Source of the DNA: Eutreptiella sp. 'Long Island Sound 2002'
Lineage: Eukaryota > Euglenozoa > Euglenophyceae > Eutreptiales > Eutreptiaceae
Reading direction: 5' to 3'
Assembly: GCA_964036045.1 (NCBI GenBank)
Contig: OZ038387.1
Location: 20,661,348 to 20,725,347, forward strand
DNA length: 64,000 nucleotides
Below, piece by piece: positions 21,808 to 31,531 of the stretch. The position numbers and the translations under genes are program-made. Under the pieces are notes generated by a model. The model made no database searches, was not told the origin of the DNA, and saw nothing but the letters and a program-made list of their open reading frames with translations. How positions within the stretch are numbered: position 1 is the stretch's first letter; every line of letters starts with the position of its first letter.

Positions 21808-21905
21808 GAGTCCGGGTTATAGACCCGGGAACTCAGATCCGAGTCCGGGTTATATAGCCCGGAACTCGGGTGCCCAAGTTGTGGGTTATATAACCCGGAC
21901 TCGGG
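21808..21905. repeat. Left palindrome array of the recombinase element
   Basis: Three successive palindromes. The first (21808-21834) has arms GAGTCCGGG and CCCGGGAACTC around a 7-bp TTATAGA. The second (21841-21867) has arms GAGTCCGGG and CCCGGAACTC around TTATATAG. The third (21873-21905) is centred on GGGTTATATAACCC. Arm-spacer-arm structure of about 9-11, 7-8 and 9-11 bp resembles tyrosine-recombinase core sites. Confidence 0.75.
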
Positions 21906-22016
21906 TCTAATTTCCAGGTTATAGGGGTACAGGATACTAATGGAAAAGCAATGTATAATTGGAACTACAAATATGGAACTTGTTGCTTTGTGCTTTGATA
22001 GGGTGTTCTTTCAAAA

Positions 22017-23100
22017 ATGTACGGCAAGCAATTGGCAAACATGTTGGCCGCCCAGCAACCCCAACCACCCTCTATTGAAGAGTTTTTGAAGATTATTCAA
22101 GATGCGCAGAAGCAGCACGGGAAAAGTGAAGTCAATGATCCATTGTATGGGGACTTGTTTGCTGGGGTATCAGGCACCAACAAATACACCGAATGTTCAA
22201 CGTGGGGCAATGAAGCTTGCACTTGAGTTCGCCAAGCGTGTACAACCAACAATGCCGTGTATGGTAATCTTGATGAGTGGTTTGTTGCTCTTGCGAAGTT
22301 TGTCTTAATTCCGGAGGTACTAGAAGATGACAAGGAGAAGCAACGTGCAATTGTTGAGGACCGCGACAGAATTAGGCCCAAAGGGATGGAGCAGCGGAAG
22401 CTGCAGACGCAGTCTTTGACAACGGTGATGAACGCCCTTGCTGCGCTTGTAAGCCATTCTAGCACAGGCCACGCTATGGTGATATCTTGTAAGACACAGT
22501 AACGAATTTTTGCAAGGTTGCATTGATTGTAACAAGGTTCTTCAAGCCGTTTCTGAGGCAGGCAAGGAGGATATTGACATTTTGCAAGATGAAGAGGTGT
22601 TGAAAATATATAATGCCACCAATTTTGCAAATGCATTTCAAACTCAAAAGTTCAATATTCTTATCATCGCACACCGCACTGGGTTGCGGGCCCATATATT
22701 GTCCAAATTGAGGCAAGATTCATTCAACGTAGCGGTTTTGAGCGACGGTCGAAAGTTCATGGAACCCACTATCCTAACCATCCAAAATCTTCCAGCCACC
22801 CTAGATAATGTTACAAAAGCCCTCTTCCGACAGCAAGTTATTGAGTGCATTGATCCTCGAGTGTGTGCAATTGCATCATTTGAGCGGCAATGCAAGCTTC
22901 TTGATTTGGGACCCTCATGCGACAAGAATCTGTTGTTTCGGACAACACGATATACTATGCCCACCCTTGGTATGAAGGGGTCAGGTGTTGATACCTACCG
23001 TGGGGTTTACACATGGGTGAGTAGAATCATCTCCCGACCGGTAACATTCAAAGATATTGCCAGACGGGTGGTGATGACCCTACGGGTGATGATTGGCTAA
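22017..23100 (+). pseudogene. Tyrosine recombinase-like protein, frameshifted
   Basis: Starts at ATG 22017. The reading frame must shift near 22200, 22250, 22490 and 23090 to keep protein character. The N-terminal part is helical (EEFLKIIQDAQKQHGKS, then NLDEWFVALAKF). The 196-codon frame 22510-23100 carries FNILIIAHRTGLRAHILSKL, with the TGLR box-I arginine at 22687-22689, and later DPRVCAIASFERQCKLLDLG, then DIARRVVMT, which could be box II (H-x-x-R) with His replaced by Asp. Past the shift, KYLGVKEACLAVYHRTNKA fits the LGH-x(n)-Y block with the tyrosine at 23168-23170. Family inference: Crypton/DUF3504-type recombinase, probably inactive. Confidence 0.45.
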
Positions 23101-23890
23101 TGACCCTACAATTAGCAATGCGGATGCTGTCAAGTACCTAGGTGTCAAAGAAGCGTGCCTTGCTGTCTACCACCGGACCAATAAAGCCAAGGCAGCACAC
23201 ACGGCCGCCTCCATTCTTAGTAAAGTGGATTGTCCACAACCTCATGCAGAGCCGGCCCCCAAACCGGGCAATGAGAAAGAGGATGCCAAGGCGGAACAAA
23301 TGAAGGCCAATCATGTGAAAACGGAGGAAATGGGTGAACCTAAGGTGGACCAAGCAACAGAGTTGGAGCGGGAAATCTCGGTCATCTTTGAGGACTTGCC
23401 GCATGTATCTACTGATGTTCTTGAGGTTCTTGATAGCTCCAAAGAGGATGATTGGCCGTTGACGCAATGTAGTGAGAGAGCTCCTAGCCATCGTACGCCC
23501 GAGGGTAAGGAAAAGAACCCCAAGGTGTGTGACTCTCTTTCCATGCATGAGCAATTGACATATGATCGTGAGGTATATAAGGAGCGAGCATATGCAGACC
23601 CCAGCATGCCCGGTGGTGTTAAAGCAACGCAACATTTGGGATTTGTTCCTTCTCCTTTCAAGGCAACCGAATGGAAGGGAAGTGGTGCCAAGGACAAGGC
23701 ACCTCAAAAAAACGTGCATCCCAAATGTTTCCGTTGCGATCATGAGGTGCGGGCAAAGGATACAAGTCCTAATCGGCGGCCGGTGAAATGTGATGGTTGC
23801 TCCGCCATCTTCCACTTGGGATGTGCTGGTCTGACTCATCCACCGCGGTTTGGGTCGTGGGCATGTGATGGATGCAAGAAGGCCATGTAG
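23101..23890 (+). CDS. C-terminal part with PHD zinc finger
   Basis: The frame opens at about 23093 (no strong start context) and reads on from the presumed recombinase tyrosine block into an acidic, Glu/Lys/Pro-rich linker. It ends with a complete PHD finger at 23726-23880: CFRC, 13 residues, CDGC, four residues, His, two, Cys, a loop ending in Trp-Ala, then CDGC. That is Cys4-His-Cys3 with the expected Trp before the last pair. PHD fingers read histone-tail methylation or bind nucleic acid. Since the recombinase block and PHD finger would be one polypeptide after correcting one frameshift, this is most likely the C-terminus of the element's own protein. Confidence 0.6.
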
Positions 23891-24182
23891 GCCCAGTCTA
23901 TTGTAACATTCTTTGGCAATTGCCTGGATTCTTCGCTGTTTTTTCGATTCCTTCGATTCCGGCTGAAAGAGACCGGTACCATATTTTGTTTGCAAGTGTA
24001 AAAGAGAGAGGTGCCAAAGCATGGAATGTATCTTACTACCAGTGGCACATGATTTGCTATTGTTGTGTTGCTATTGCACATGGGCACGATCCAAAGGTCC
24101 AACCCGAGGGTGTCAGGGTGGAGACAACAAGGGATGGGCAAGGGGGCAAGAATCGGAAACAATAGCAAGATCTCCGTGGATA

Positions 24183-24290
24183 CATAACCCGGACTCTTGG
24201 GTCTGAGTTCCCGGGCCTCCATAACCCGGACTTAGAAACCGAGTGTTATAACCCGGAACTCGGACCGAGTTCCGGGTTATGCACCCGGTT
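24183..24290. repeat. Right palindrome array of the recombinase element
   Basis: Contains GAGTTCCCGGG with CCCGGACTT (24205-24233), CCGAG...CTCGG (24239-24263), and a perfect palindrome with 12-bp arms CCCGGAACTCGG and CCGAGTTCCGGG around one base (24252-24276). Orientation is inverted relative to the left array. Confidence 0.75.
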
Positions 24291-26495
24291 TATATATAGT
24301 GTGAGGGTTGGTGGAAGGCTGTGCCAGCAACGGATATCCTAGGGTGTGGAATGGGTGAGGATACTGTCAGTGGGAGCTAGGGGGTTCATGAACAACAAAG
24401 ACGGGGCTCGTAACAGAATTTATTGGCCGCACTAGCCTGCTATCGTGTTGCAAAAATTTTCTGTTCCTTGTCGTTCATCTGCGTCCAATAGTGCCATGGT
24501 GTTGCCGAATCTTGGGGCAGTTGGCCGGTCTCTTGCGGTGTCAACAAAAAACGGAGGCTGTCTCGGGATGACTGTGATTGCTGAAACGGTTCTTTGCAAG
24601 CCCTTCTCAAGCCTCTTTTACCCTCTCTTACCCTCGCCAACCCTCCAAAATCCCGTAAAACAATCGGCACAGCCGCCTTTGGACCCTCTGGTGTCGGCAT
24701 CAACTACACCAAAAGTGGGCCCAATGCGCTGGTGGATGTAGTTTCTTGAGCCAGTTGCTGCACGACCATACCCCTACAGTACAAATAAGCCCTCCTGGCA
24801 CACGGACAACGCGAGAATCTGGGCGACTGGCACATCACCAGAGCAGACACGCTTGTTGGCAAGCGCTGGGGGGGGGGGGATGATTTGATCCGGCATCCTT
24901 GCAAAGTGTCCTGCCAAAAATGTGTGGCCAAAAGAGCTTCGGGTGCGCGCCGACGCCTTTAGATCTCCAACTTCAGCTACGACCACTTTCAAGCAACTTT
25001 GGGGGTGGGGGGGGGGGGGTGAGGCATGCAAGCGAAAATGGATCCAGTATTCGCTGCAGGGCAAAAATTCATCATTGCCCGCCAAAGAACATTGGGTCAG
25101 AATGTAAAGGAAAACCGAGTGGTGTGGATTCGGCCACCGATATGAAAGTCAGGGGATGCGCTCTCCCATCTGCCGCAAAAAACAAAATAGGACCAGACAA
25201 GCCTTCCCAAGGGGTCGGGGGAGCGCTCCCCGCCTGGACCCCTGTCCAAGGCCCAAAGGCAATGGAGCGGAAGGGGCAGGAGCTATGACCCAGGGGTGGG
25301 TAACAAGCCAGGGGAGAGAGCAGGATCCAGGACCACGGGAGAGGCAAGAGGTCAGGATTGTGGAGGAGTTGGGATCGAGGGGCAGGCAGAAACGAGAATG
25401 CACCGAAGTCGAGGGGTCAACTGGAAGGATTTTGGAGCCATTGTAGGGGGTTGAGGGTCACCAGGATCTGGCGGTTGGGACGAAAATACAACGCCAGTGA
25501 AAAACAAGGCGCGCCTCGATGTCCATCAGGGGCCGAATGCCCTTAATCCGCGGGTTTCGAAGCAGACGCGACGCACGACACTTCTCACTGTGGACAGGGC
25601 TCCCGTGGCAACGCAAGAACATGACGTACTGTTGTACGACTGGAGACGGCTGGCTAACTTACGGCGATTGCAGATCAAGCAACGGCGGCGGGACACCAAC
25701 CAACAGAGGGTTGCCGGAGTGCTTAGAGGAATGAACGGTTGATGGGTGTTGTGAAGCGCGGTCGATTGCTGTCAAGGTTTATTGCGGGTTGGCAGAGGGG
25801 TTGGTACGGGTTGGGTAGGATCGGCAGTTTTATGGAAATTGGAAAGGCTCGATGAGGGTTACTGGCGGAACTGATAGCAGTTGGAATCCAAATGACAAGA
25901 GTGAACACGCGGTGACCCGATTTGAAAAAAAAGGGGGGGGGGGGCAATGGGTAGTTTTTATGGGAACAGGAGTTGACCCCTGGACGCGAGATAATGCAGA
26001 GTCTGAAGGGGGGCGGTGGCTTGCAGCGACCCTCAGCAGATTTATCAGCCAGAACAAAATCGCGTCATGCTCTTGTTGTGTGTCATTGCTATTGGTATTG
26101 ATAAAACCATCATGCACCAATGCAGCTGTCCGCTCTCGTGCTTGATTGATGACTCAGAGACCCATGGATGTCTCTCTCTGTACAGGGCTTTGCTGCATCG
26201 CAAGTCCCCAAGCCAAGCCGAAGCGGAGGCTCTGGACAAAGGGGACGAGACCAGTGTCCACCAGAACCCACTGTTCACATCGAGTCCTGATCAACATCGC
26301 CCGTTCCACGAACCAAAAGGGTGCAAGGATGACGGGCACAGTGTATTGGCTCAGCTTTGTTGACCTGCAGATAACGGGAAAAAAAAACATTTGGACGGCA
26401 ACCCCCGGAGTCCCTCGCTCATCCTTGCGCGACACTACAATCGCACTTTGATGATGCGGAACGTATTCAATTACTCGAAACCTTTTAGGTTTGGG
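24291..26495. other. Intergenic, no gene supported
   Basis: Contains G-runs near 24869, 25010 and 25935. A minus frame at 24440-24703 ends in a hydrophilic HYWTQMNDKEQKIFATR stretch and could be a fragment of something real, but nothing identifies it. Confidence 0.4.
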
Positions 26496-26822
26496 GGCGG
26501 ATCCGGGCCGCCGAGGAGCTGATCCGGGCTATCGAACAAACTCTTTTGGGGGCGGGGGGGGGGAATCCAACAAACTCAATTCACTTATTCCCGGTGGATG
26601 TGGGCCGTCGACAAACCCAATTCCCTTGGGGCTGTGCTGTCATTTGGGGCTGTACGCCGCCGAACGAACTCGTTTGCGCCGGACGTGAACGTCAAAACAA
26701 AGCCATTCGCGCCGGATTCGGCCGCCAAGCAAACTTGTTTTGGGGCAAACGCCGCCCCAAACAAACCAATGTGAGGGGGCCCTGTGCTGCCGCTAAACAA
26801 ACGGATTTGAGGTGAATCCGGG
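26496..26822 (+). repeat. Diverged minisatellite, units of about 40-45 bp
   Basis: Around seven units share a GCCGnCnAACAAACTCGTTT-like core followed by TTGGGGC. Units are quite diverged. Confidence 0.55.
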
Positions 26823-27636
26823 CAGTGCTGCAGTCCTGCTCCTGAATTCTGTGTTGTTCCATGGACCCCCCCCCCAGATGGACCCAGTCGGCAGGCAACA
26901 CTCACTGAGGCCTCAAACGCTGGCTGTGCTTCCTTAGACCTCCCCTTGTCCTCAAACTCGGAACCCAAAAAGCTCAGTCCGGTCACCCCTCCTGCAAAAA
27001 TGTGCACAGACCTCTTGTGGTCGGATATGTATTGGCGTCTGTCAGGGGAACGGTTGTTGGACTCGCCGCATAGGATGCCGTGTTGGATGCCGCATTCACC
27101 GCTGAAAAATATGAAAGCACGACGTTTCGATTCTCGCGAGGCAATGCGCACGCGCAGTAGCAGCAGCAACAGAGCGTGCACGGAGAACGAGAGCCACGTA
27201 CCATGCATCCGGCATGTAGATGGAAGCAAAAGCAGAAATCTGCTGCACTAGTTCAGTTTCCCTCTTTCCTGGGATTGTCTGCAGTGAGGCAGCGTGCTGC
27301 AGCATCGGCAGTAGTCTGGGTTGGTGTTGGGCTGAGGGTGCTTCACTCGATAACGCCATGCGTTCTCGAGGACCACCCATCCCCCGGGCCGGTACACTTT
27401 TTCCCTTCTGTACCCTCTCGTGGACACCCGTTCACTCAATGATGTATCCACCACCGCAACCCCATTGGCCACCCCATGCGTTTTCCGGCGCGCGGAACAT
27501 GCAGATTGCCAACTGCGCTTCAGCGCCCTTTCACGTGATCAAACAAAGAAGCAAAAGTATCATGCATGTGCGCAAACATGCATGGCAAGCAGCAACGCTG
27601 CAATCACCATGCTTCACGAAAACACGGAGGGACATC
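26823..27636. other. Possible minus-strand exon material, unassigned
   Basis: The minus frame 27472-27248 (TSLSERVSTRGYRREKVYRP, then GGWVVLENAWRYRVKHPQPN) reads as protein-like and lies downstream, on the same strand, of the membrane ORF at 27637-28005. It could be another exon of that gene, but I cannot define splice sites confidently. Confidence 0.22.
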
Positions 27637-28005
27637 TTAGAAAGGCACACGTGCGCAGGCAAAATCTACACCTGTTGGGTAAGGACATGGTCGCCCACCA
27701 GCGGCATGCACGATCGTACCGGTCACAGGGATTCCTGTCTCCGGACTCGTGTACAACTGCAATTCATTCGCGACTCCGATACTCGGCACAGGTTGGGACC
27801 GGCGACCTCGGTTCTTCTTGCGTTCCCGGCAATACTTTACCAAAAAGATGCAGATGGCGCCCACGGCCATCAACCCAAACGCCACGAGGAGCCACAAAGT
27901 GTATTCAAAGCACTCTACGAAAGCAAACGTCGGCAGTCGGGGACTACTTAGCGGGAAAAGATGCGTAGGGCTCGAGGCGAGTGAGGTCAAATTGTACACC
28001 TCCAA
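27637..28005 (-). CDS. Single-pass membrane protein-like ORF or exon
   Basis: A minus frame of 122 codons. Residues about 35-57 form a hydrophobic helix (YTLWLLVAFGLMAVGAICIF) followed by LVKYCRERKKNRGRR, a classical positively charged stop-transfer segment. The rest is polar, with a Ser/Pro-rich N-terminus. A GT at CCGGTACGA (near 27718) could be a 5' splice site, so this may be an internal or first exon. No family recognised. The transmembrane and basic-flank pattern is what raises it above background. Confidence 0.38.
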   Translation of the reverse strand: MEVYNLTSLASSPTHLFPLSSPRLPTFAFVECFEYTLWLLVAFGLMAVGAICIFLVKYCRERKKNRGRRSQPVPSIGVANELQLYTSPETGIPVTGTIVHAAGGRPCPYPTGVDFACARVPF

Positions 28006-31000
28006 CCCTAAACCCTTTATTGACCTCTTTTCTCGTGTCTTGCCCTGTAGGCTAATGGCTTAAGGTTGCGTTTGCAAATGAATATGTCCGTTTTATGGAA
28101 GGAGCCTCCAAAGACATTCATCTTTGCTATCCCGATTGTGCATGCCTGACTACGCCTTCCACTTGATGTCCCCCCCCCCTTGGGGCCCAAGCCACACCAC
28201 ACCCATCGGAAGTAAGAAGGGGGATGGCTTTTGGGAGGCTATGTGCCGCTAAGCAAAGAAGCATGGATCCAAAACAAGGGGCTGGGAAGGGAAGGGGCAA
28301 CGTGGCGTTGGGGGATGATGTTAAGTTGGTGGAGTCTAGGGTATGCATGGAGAGGGTGTGTGTAAGGGCAACAATGACGAGGAAGAATTTGGTCACTCAA
28401 CTGTACAAATGCTTGCCAAAAGTCTCGGCGCAAACCAACCCCCAAGCTTTTGCTTTTGCATTTTGTACATATAATACACCCCGTTCCTTCCGTGGACCAA
28501 CTCTTCGATACTCCTCGCACATCAATTTCACGAATGTGCGCTAGCCCACATCACCCTCAACCCCAACAAGCCCCATCTCCCAACCCACGAACGACCCTCA
28601 CGTGAGGCGCGTAGCAACCGGAGCAAGTGGCACTGGAGATGCGCATGCACCAAGTGATGATTGATGGGCGGACCGGACCAGTCGAAGCCACATGTCGTGC
28701 ATAATAGCGCAAGTAGTGTGGGTTTGGGCAAGTTAGAGAGGAATGTGGTGGGGTCCTAGGATATGGGAAGCGAGGAAGTGTGCTCAGGAAGGGGCACATA
28801 TTGGAAGGCACTCACCTGCACAACGGCACACCCCATCGCTGGTACAAGAACAACAATCGCACGCGCAAGACCGAGACATCGATGAAATCCAAATGGGGAG
28901 GGAAATCCCCAGGAGACCATCATCCTACATTGAGGAAATTGCGTCAAGGACAAACGCAAATCATGTTGCACTTCGCGCACATTACGACCGATGACGGTAT
29001 TCGACTTCCACACACACGAAGACCTTTTCGGCTTAAGTGACCTGAAACGCCGAATTGTGCAAAATGTACTTGTTGACCACCAACCATCTCGAAACCGCCA
29101 ACCGCCAACCGCCAACTACTATGTAGATCGATTTCGACAACCCCCACCCGATGCATCAAAATCGCGGACGTCTTAGCCCAAGGGCAGGCTAAAGTTCAAA
29201 CAACAAAGCGAGGGTGCTGCTCATGGAACCGTCCGCCACCCTTACGACCCTTCAAATTCAAGGGCACCTTACCATCGCTGAAACCGCTCCACGGTCCCCC
29301 TTGATTGACAATCGTGATTGAACACCCTCGTGCATATTCTATGCCGAGATACTTCTCTTAAACGTCACCTTGCTCCCTAGACTCCCCCATTTCGCAATGC
29401 CTATTTCCAGTCTTCAAATCGACAGCGGGCACCAACTAAAAACATTCAACGGGCTCGCCATGTGATCCCCCATAGTTAAGGTGGTGAAACACACGGCTAT
29501 TTGCGAGAGGCAACGAAGCCGCATTTGTCACCCGGCCTGAAAAATTTGGGCAAACCTTGATTGATTTGACGGGGTACAGGTTTCGTTGGGGCACATGCCT
29601 CGCAAACGATTTTTGAGCCGCTATGATAAGGACGAAATTGACCTTTCGGTTAATGAGGCTATGGCTCTCGTTGTAGCATCTACAATCACTTTCGTAAATG
29701 CATTGAGTTTTGTGTGAACCCACACCTCAATGTACAAGGGTCAACCCTAATGCACGCAGGAGATCAAGACTCATCTTCCACTCACACCACCATACACAAG
29801 GTTGTACTCACAACACTTCCCTCACTCTTGACCCACCAAACAAAACGTGACACATGAAAGCCCTGATGATATCCAACATCATTTACATGAGTCGCAAACG
29901 GTCACCGGAGGTAGGCACCCGACCCACAACAAGGCCAAGCGTGTTGCGGAAGTCATGAAATAGGAAACTTGCCAACCGTAACCCAACACCATTGATGAAG
30001 TTTGGGATGTCAATCCCCTCCAAGTCGTGATTTTAGGAAAGGTAGTAGCGATGCGGATGCAGGCAATAAGAGGAACTTTATCATTTGGCAGGTGTGATGT
30101 TGTCGAATGGAAGGGTGCGGGCGAGTGTGACGGAATGTGCATGTTGTGGCGCGTGTGTGATGCAGTGTACAATTTGTGATGTCGTTGTTGATGTTTGCCT
30201 TGTGCGCTGCAACGTTCATGCAAGTCGCCCTAGATGAACATCTTTGAATGTGCCGCCTTGGCAAGGCCGATGTCTTGAGACAATGCGAGAAGCATACGCA
30301 GAAGCAGCAACCCATGCAAGGGACAACAACTATTAGGCCCATCTCCCAAGCTCTTCCGAGATGTACTAGCCCGTGATACCGTTTGACTTTCGAAAGATAC
30401 ACTTTTCATGGTGACGTGCAAGATATGCATGGACCCCTAGTTAGCTCTCAAGTTCCAAGTTATCTACGCCACGTTGAGCAATTTGAGGTTGAGAACAAGA
30501 ACTCCTCGGACCCCCCCCCCGTTTCCTTGTTTCAAATTTCGATTGGACACCTTACGGGTCCCGAATGTTTGACAAACGCAGACGTGCTCGTGGGCAAAGC
30601 TTAATCTTGAACTCAAGACTGGTAGAAAAGAAGCATGTGGTCCGACAAAGCGACACATTATTGTAAAAACAAGAAATAGATGGTATGTGTAGAGTGGACT
30701 GTCTGGCTTGGCTGCCTTTCTGCATGCCTTGTACAATTTGCCTGTTTCTGGCTGCATGCTACTCTCCACTATTGGCGCGCGTGGCCGCTAAATTGCGCCG
30801 CTCGTGCTATCAATGTTGCATGTGCAGTAGGTAGTCCGCAGATCACTGATCCGCGGGGGTCCAAACCCCCCCCCTCCCCCCCCAAAATGATCCGCGGATC
30901 ACGGATCACCTACCTGATAACCCCCTGCCCCCACTGCCTAGCAAAATAATCTACGATTTCCCGGACCATCCATGCAGACACGTGATCCACCAATTCGTCA

Positions 31001-31288
31001 TCAAGAAAAATGATCCAACGGGTAATAACAGTAACACATAGTACAAAGCACCATATTTTGGATCATATTGCTTCCACACAAATTGGTGGATCATTTCTTT
31101 TTTGGAACTTACATTTGTGGATCACATTTTTTCCACACAAATTGGTGCACCACCGCGAAAAATTTTACTGCATAATTGGGGTTAAATATAAGGGAAACTA
31201 GCCATTGGCCCGCGCAAATGCACGGGGGAAAATTTGGTGCTACCATTGAATTTCTTTGTTAGATGTTACTGGCCTTACCCTTTACGCT
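28006..31288. other. Intergenic, no gene supported
   Basis: Lower-GC sequence with scattered short frames. It contains imperfect inverted copies of GGATCACCTAC/GATCCGCGG at 30830-30920, and a twice-occurring CCACACAAATTGGTG at about 31073-31090 and 31132-31150. No domain-bearing frame was found. Confidence 0.4.
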
Positions 31289-31531
31289 CATGGGTACATT
31301 TTACGCTAATGATACACTCATGGCTACATTTTACACTAATGGCTACACTCATGGCTACATTTTGCACTCATGGCACACCTAGGGCTACATTTTACACCCA
31401 CCGCTACACTCGAGGCTACATTTTACACTCATGGCTACACTCATGGCTACACTCAAGGGGACATTTTTTACTCATGGCCACACTCAAGGCTACATTTTCC
31501 ACTCATGGCTTCACTCAAGGCTACACAATGG
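31289..31531 (+). repeat. Minisatellite GGCTACATTTTACACTCAT
   Basis: About ten imperfect units of roughly 16-31 bp built on ACTCATGGCTACATTTTAC. Encodes Thr/His/Tyr-rich repeats in two frames; not a gene. Confidence 0.85.

Larger units (their letters stand above)
21808..24290 (+). mobile_element. Candidate transposable element with tyrosine-recombinase-like and PHD genes
   Basis: About 2.5 kb bounded by matching arrays of palindromes (21808-21905 and 24183-24290). Within the arrays, one segment on the left (21811-21855) matches the reverse complement of one on the right (24181-24229): GTCCGGGTTATrGA, CCCGGGAACTCAGA, AGTCCGGGTTAT. Inside, all on the plus strand, lie a tyrosine-recombinase-like ORF and a PHD-finger ORF with several frame breaks. 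The pairing of inverted ends with an internal recombinase marks it as an element. I could not fix its exact outer ends or a target-site duplication. Confidence 0.6.

Noticed and set aside
23138-24022. 294-codon minus-strand open frame
   Set aside because: It is antisense to the recombinase/PHD ORFs, which have a perfect zinc finger on the plus strand; the minus frame shows no motif.
27220-27968. Two long plus-strand frames (243 and 182 codons)
   Set aside because: No domain content, and opposite to the membrane-protein-like minus frame; more likely chance in a stop-poor stretch.
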